Shown here in pieces: positions 5,964 to 7,058 of a DNA stretch of 7,058 nucleotides. The position numbers were made by a program, and so were the translations under genes. Below the pieces are notes generated by a model, which was given only the letters and a program-made list of their open reading frames with translations, searched no databases and had not been told where the DNA came from. The stretch's first letter is position 1. Each line of letters begins with the position of its first letter. Origin of the DNA: Gammaproteobacteria bacterium (GTDB lineage: Bacteria > Pseudomonadota > Gammaproteobacteria > Pseudomonadales > Azotimanducaceae); NCBI GenBank assembly GCA_003476445.1, contig DMUF01000235.1:4894-11951 (forward strand), given 5' to 3'.

Positions 5964-6551
5964 ATGGAACTCGTGCGCCGCGTGCAGCGTGGCGAAGGTC
6001 GGGCGTTCGATCTCCTGTTCAATCGCTATCAGTACCGCATTGCCAGCCTGCTCGGACGTTATCTGCGCAATCAGGACGATGTGCAGGACGTCACCCAGGA
6101 AACGTTCATCCGGGCGTTTCGCGCCCTTACTCGGTTCCGCGGCGACAGCGCGTTCTATACCTGGCTCTACCGGATCGCGATCAACACGGCCAAAAATCAT
6201 CAGGCAGCGAGCGTGCGCCGATCCGTCGGCAATGAGGTCGAGATCGAAGAGGCGGAAGAGCTTGATCTTGCGGACGCGCTGCGCGACGCGGAAACCCCGG
6301 AGGCGCTGCTGGCGCGCGACGAGCTTGCCGCAGAGATTCGTGCGGCACTTGCCGATCTGCCAGAGGATCTGCGCAGCGCGTTGACGCTGCGTGAGTTCGA
6401 TGGACTCGCCTATGAGGAGATTGCGGCGATCATGGATTGTCCGGTGGGCACGGTACGTTCGCGAATCTTCCGTGCCCGCGAGGCCATTGATCGGCGTATT
6501 GCTCCGCTTACTGGCAGCGGGCGTGGCGTCTTGGGGGGCGATGCAGCATGA
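5964..6551 (+). CDS. rpoE: RNA polymerase sigma-E factor (RpoE/AlgU)
   Basis: This ECF sigma factor directs transcription of envelope-stress genes and is held at the membrane by the anti-sigma factor encoded next. Region 2 spans about residues 14-78, with DVTQETFIRAFRAL (42-55) and FRGDSAFYTWLYRIAINTAK (58-77), nearly identical to the E. coli and Pseudomonas proteins. Region 4 spans 132-176, with LPEDLRSALTLREFDGL, YEEIAAIMDCPVGTVRSRIF and RAREAID. The start at 5964 rests on GAAGGA at 7 nt. A GTG at 5946 would give 201 residues with MAKDTDMELVRRV, which also resembles AlgU N-termini and cannot be excluded. Longer forms (ATG 5868, TTG 5841) add non-conserved residues. The C-terminus carries a short Gly-rich tail (GSGRGVLGGDAA) beyond the usual end. 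The stop overlaps the rseA start by ATGA, so sigma and anti-sigma are probably translationally coupled. Confidence 0.95.
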   Translation: MELVRRVQRGEGRAFDLLFNRYQYRIASLLGRYLRNQDDVQDVTQETFIRAFRALTRFRGDSAFYTWLYRIAINTAKNHQAASVRRSVGNEVEIEEAEELDLADALRDAETPEALLARDELAAEIRAALADLPEDLRSALTLREFDGLAYEEIAAIMDCPVGTVRSRIFRAREAIDRRIAPLTGSGRGVLGGDAA

Positions 6552-7058
6552 ACGAACAACTGCGGCAGTCGCTTTCAGCCGTGGTCGACGGGGAAGCGGA
6601 CGCGTTCGAGCTGCGGCGTGTGCTGGACGAGCTCGATCGCGACCCCGAGCTGCGTGCGACCTGGATGCGCTACCACCTGATCGGCAGCGTGATTCGCGGC
6701 GAGCACGCGGCGCTCCGCGGTGCCACAGCCGATCGACTGGGGCAACCGCTTGCGGTCGCGGCTGAGATTGCCAGCTCGCGCCCGACCCATGCTGTCGATG
6801 CGGCTGCAGACACGGCTGGACCGCGTGCCCCGGGTGTGCGCGCGCGAGCGGGATTACTGACGGCGGCGTCGGCGTTCGTTGCCCTGTCGGCACTGGTATC
6901 GGGTCTCTTGCTGACCGGCTCGGACACGCAGGATCAGCGCCAGTCAGCCGGCCTTGCGCAACCGCAAAGCTCTGCGTCGCAGCTCCCGTCAATGACCTCG
7001 GCTGTTGCGCCTAGTGAGGCCCAGCCTAGTGAGGCCCAGCCTGGTGAGGCCCAGCCTG
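6548..7058 (+). CDS. rseA: Sigma-E anti-sigma factor RseA/MucA, 5' part only
   Basis: The frame opens at the ATG overlapping the rpoE stop and stays open to the window end (170 codons seen), so the gene is cut on the right. RseA is a single-pass inner-membrane protein that binds the sigma factor through its cytoplasmic N-terminus and releases it after stress-triggered proteolysis. The N-terminal domain is diagnostic: LSAVVDGEADAFELRRVLDE (residues 9-28), DPELRATWMRYHLIG (32-46) and SVIRGE (47-52). A linker rich in Ala, Asp and Arg leads to one membrane segment (about 102-123, GLLTAASAFVALSALVSGLL). The predicted periplasmic part begins Gln/Ser-rich and enters PSEAQ tandem repeats from residue 155. 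A G-run (6533-6538) 9 nt upstream may serve as ribosome site. mucA is the alternative name in Pseudomonas. The periplasmic end that would carry the DegS/AlgW-dependent cleavage and RseB-binding regions is mostly outside the window. Confidence 0.92.
   Translation, partial: MNEQLRQSLSAVVDGEADAFELRRVLDELDRDPELRATWMRYHLIGSVIRGEHAALRGATADRLGQPLAVAAEIASSRPTHAVDAAADTAGPRAPGVRARAGLLTAASAFVALSALVSGLLLTGSDTQDQRQSAGLAQPQSSASQLPSMTSAVAPSEAQPSEAQPGEAQP
7010..7058 (+). repeat. 15-bp in-frame tandem repeat in rseA (PSEAQ units)
   Basis: The unit CCTAGTGAGGCCCAG occurs at 7010-7024 and identically at 7025-7039. A third copy with one change (A to G, Ser to Gly) is at 7040-7054, and a fourth begins at 7055 and is cut off. 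The unit is a multiple of three and in phase with rseA, so each copy adds Pro-Ser/Gly-Glu-Ala-Gln. The total copy number cannot be known from this window. Confidence 0.95.

Noticed and set aside
5901..6992. Open frame of 363 codons on the minus strand
   Set aside because: It is antisense to rpoE and rseA, which have clear family motifs; the translation is Arg/Pro/Ala-rich without any family motif.
1..7058. Mobile element, CRISPR array, tRNA/rRNA, riboswitch or novel defence system
   Set aside because: Nearly every base is assigned to recognisable core genes in a gene order typical of Gammaproteobacteria; I saw no terminal repeats, spacer arrays or RNA gene signatures.

Overview
This is an ordinary chromosomal stretch from a GC-rich Gammaproteobacterium. 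The main clue is gene order. nadB is divergent from rpoE-rseA, and ygfZ is divergent from sdhE and a ygfX-like gene; both arrangements are typical of the class. From memory, the Pseudomonas aeruginosa region PA0743 to PA0763 holds the same gene types in a similar order. The genus cannot be fixed from this window.

Layout: (1) Positions 1-2550, plus strand, hold the end of a branched-chain (valine) catabolism operon: an enoyl-CoA hydratase cut by the window start, a 3-hydroxyisobutyryl-CoA hydrolase and a 3-hydroxyisobutyrate dehydrogenase (mmsB). They are packed with a 10-nt gap and then a 4-nt ATGA overlap. Together they would carry out successive steps from methacrylyl-CoA to methylmalonate semialdehyde. 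(2) Positions 2560-3450, minus strand, encode the folate-binding Fe-S maintenance protein YgfZ, whose 3' end lies 9 nt from that of mmsB. (3) Positions 3603-4264, plus strand, encode the FAD assembly factor SdhE and a small YgfX-like membrane protein. (4) Positions 4222-5841, minus strand, encode L-aspartate oxidase NadB, the first enzyme of de novo NAD synthesis; its 3' end overlaps the ygfX-like gene tail to tail by 43 nt. (5) From 5964 to the window end, plus strand, lie the envelope-stress sigma factor RpoE (AlgU type) and its membrane anti-sigma factor RseA (MucA type), coupled by an ATGA overlap. rseA runs off the window.

Themes: the middle block (YgfZ, SdhE, NadB) concerns maintenance of Fe-S and flavin enzymes, and the right end is the regulatory switch for envelope stress. 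The only two sizeable non-coding stretches are 3451-3602 and 5842-5963, both between divergent genes.

I found no mobile element, CRISPR array, tRNA, rRNA or clear undescribed system. The most unusual local signal is a 15-bp in-frame tandem repeat (PSEAQ/PGEAQ) in the predicted periplasmic part of RseA, cut by the window end. Next come the dyad sequences between ygfZ and sdhE, the ygfX/nadB overlap, and an uncertain rpoE start with possible back-to-back promoters.
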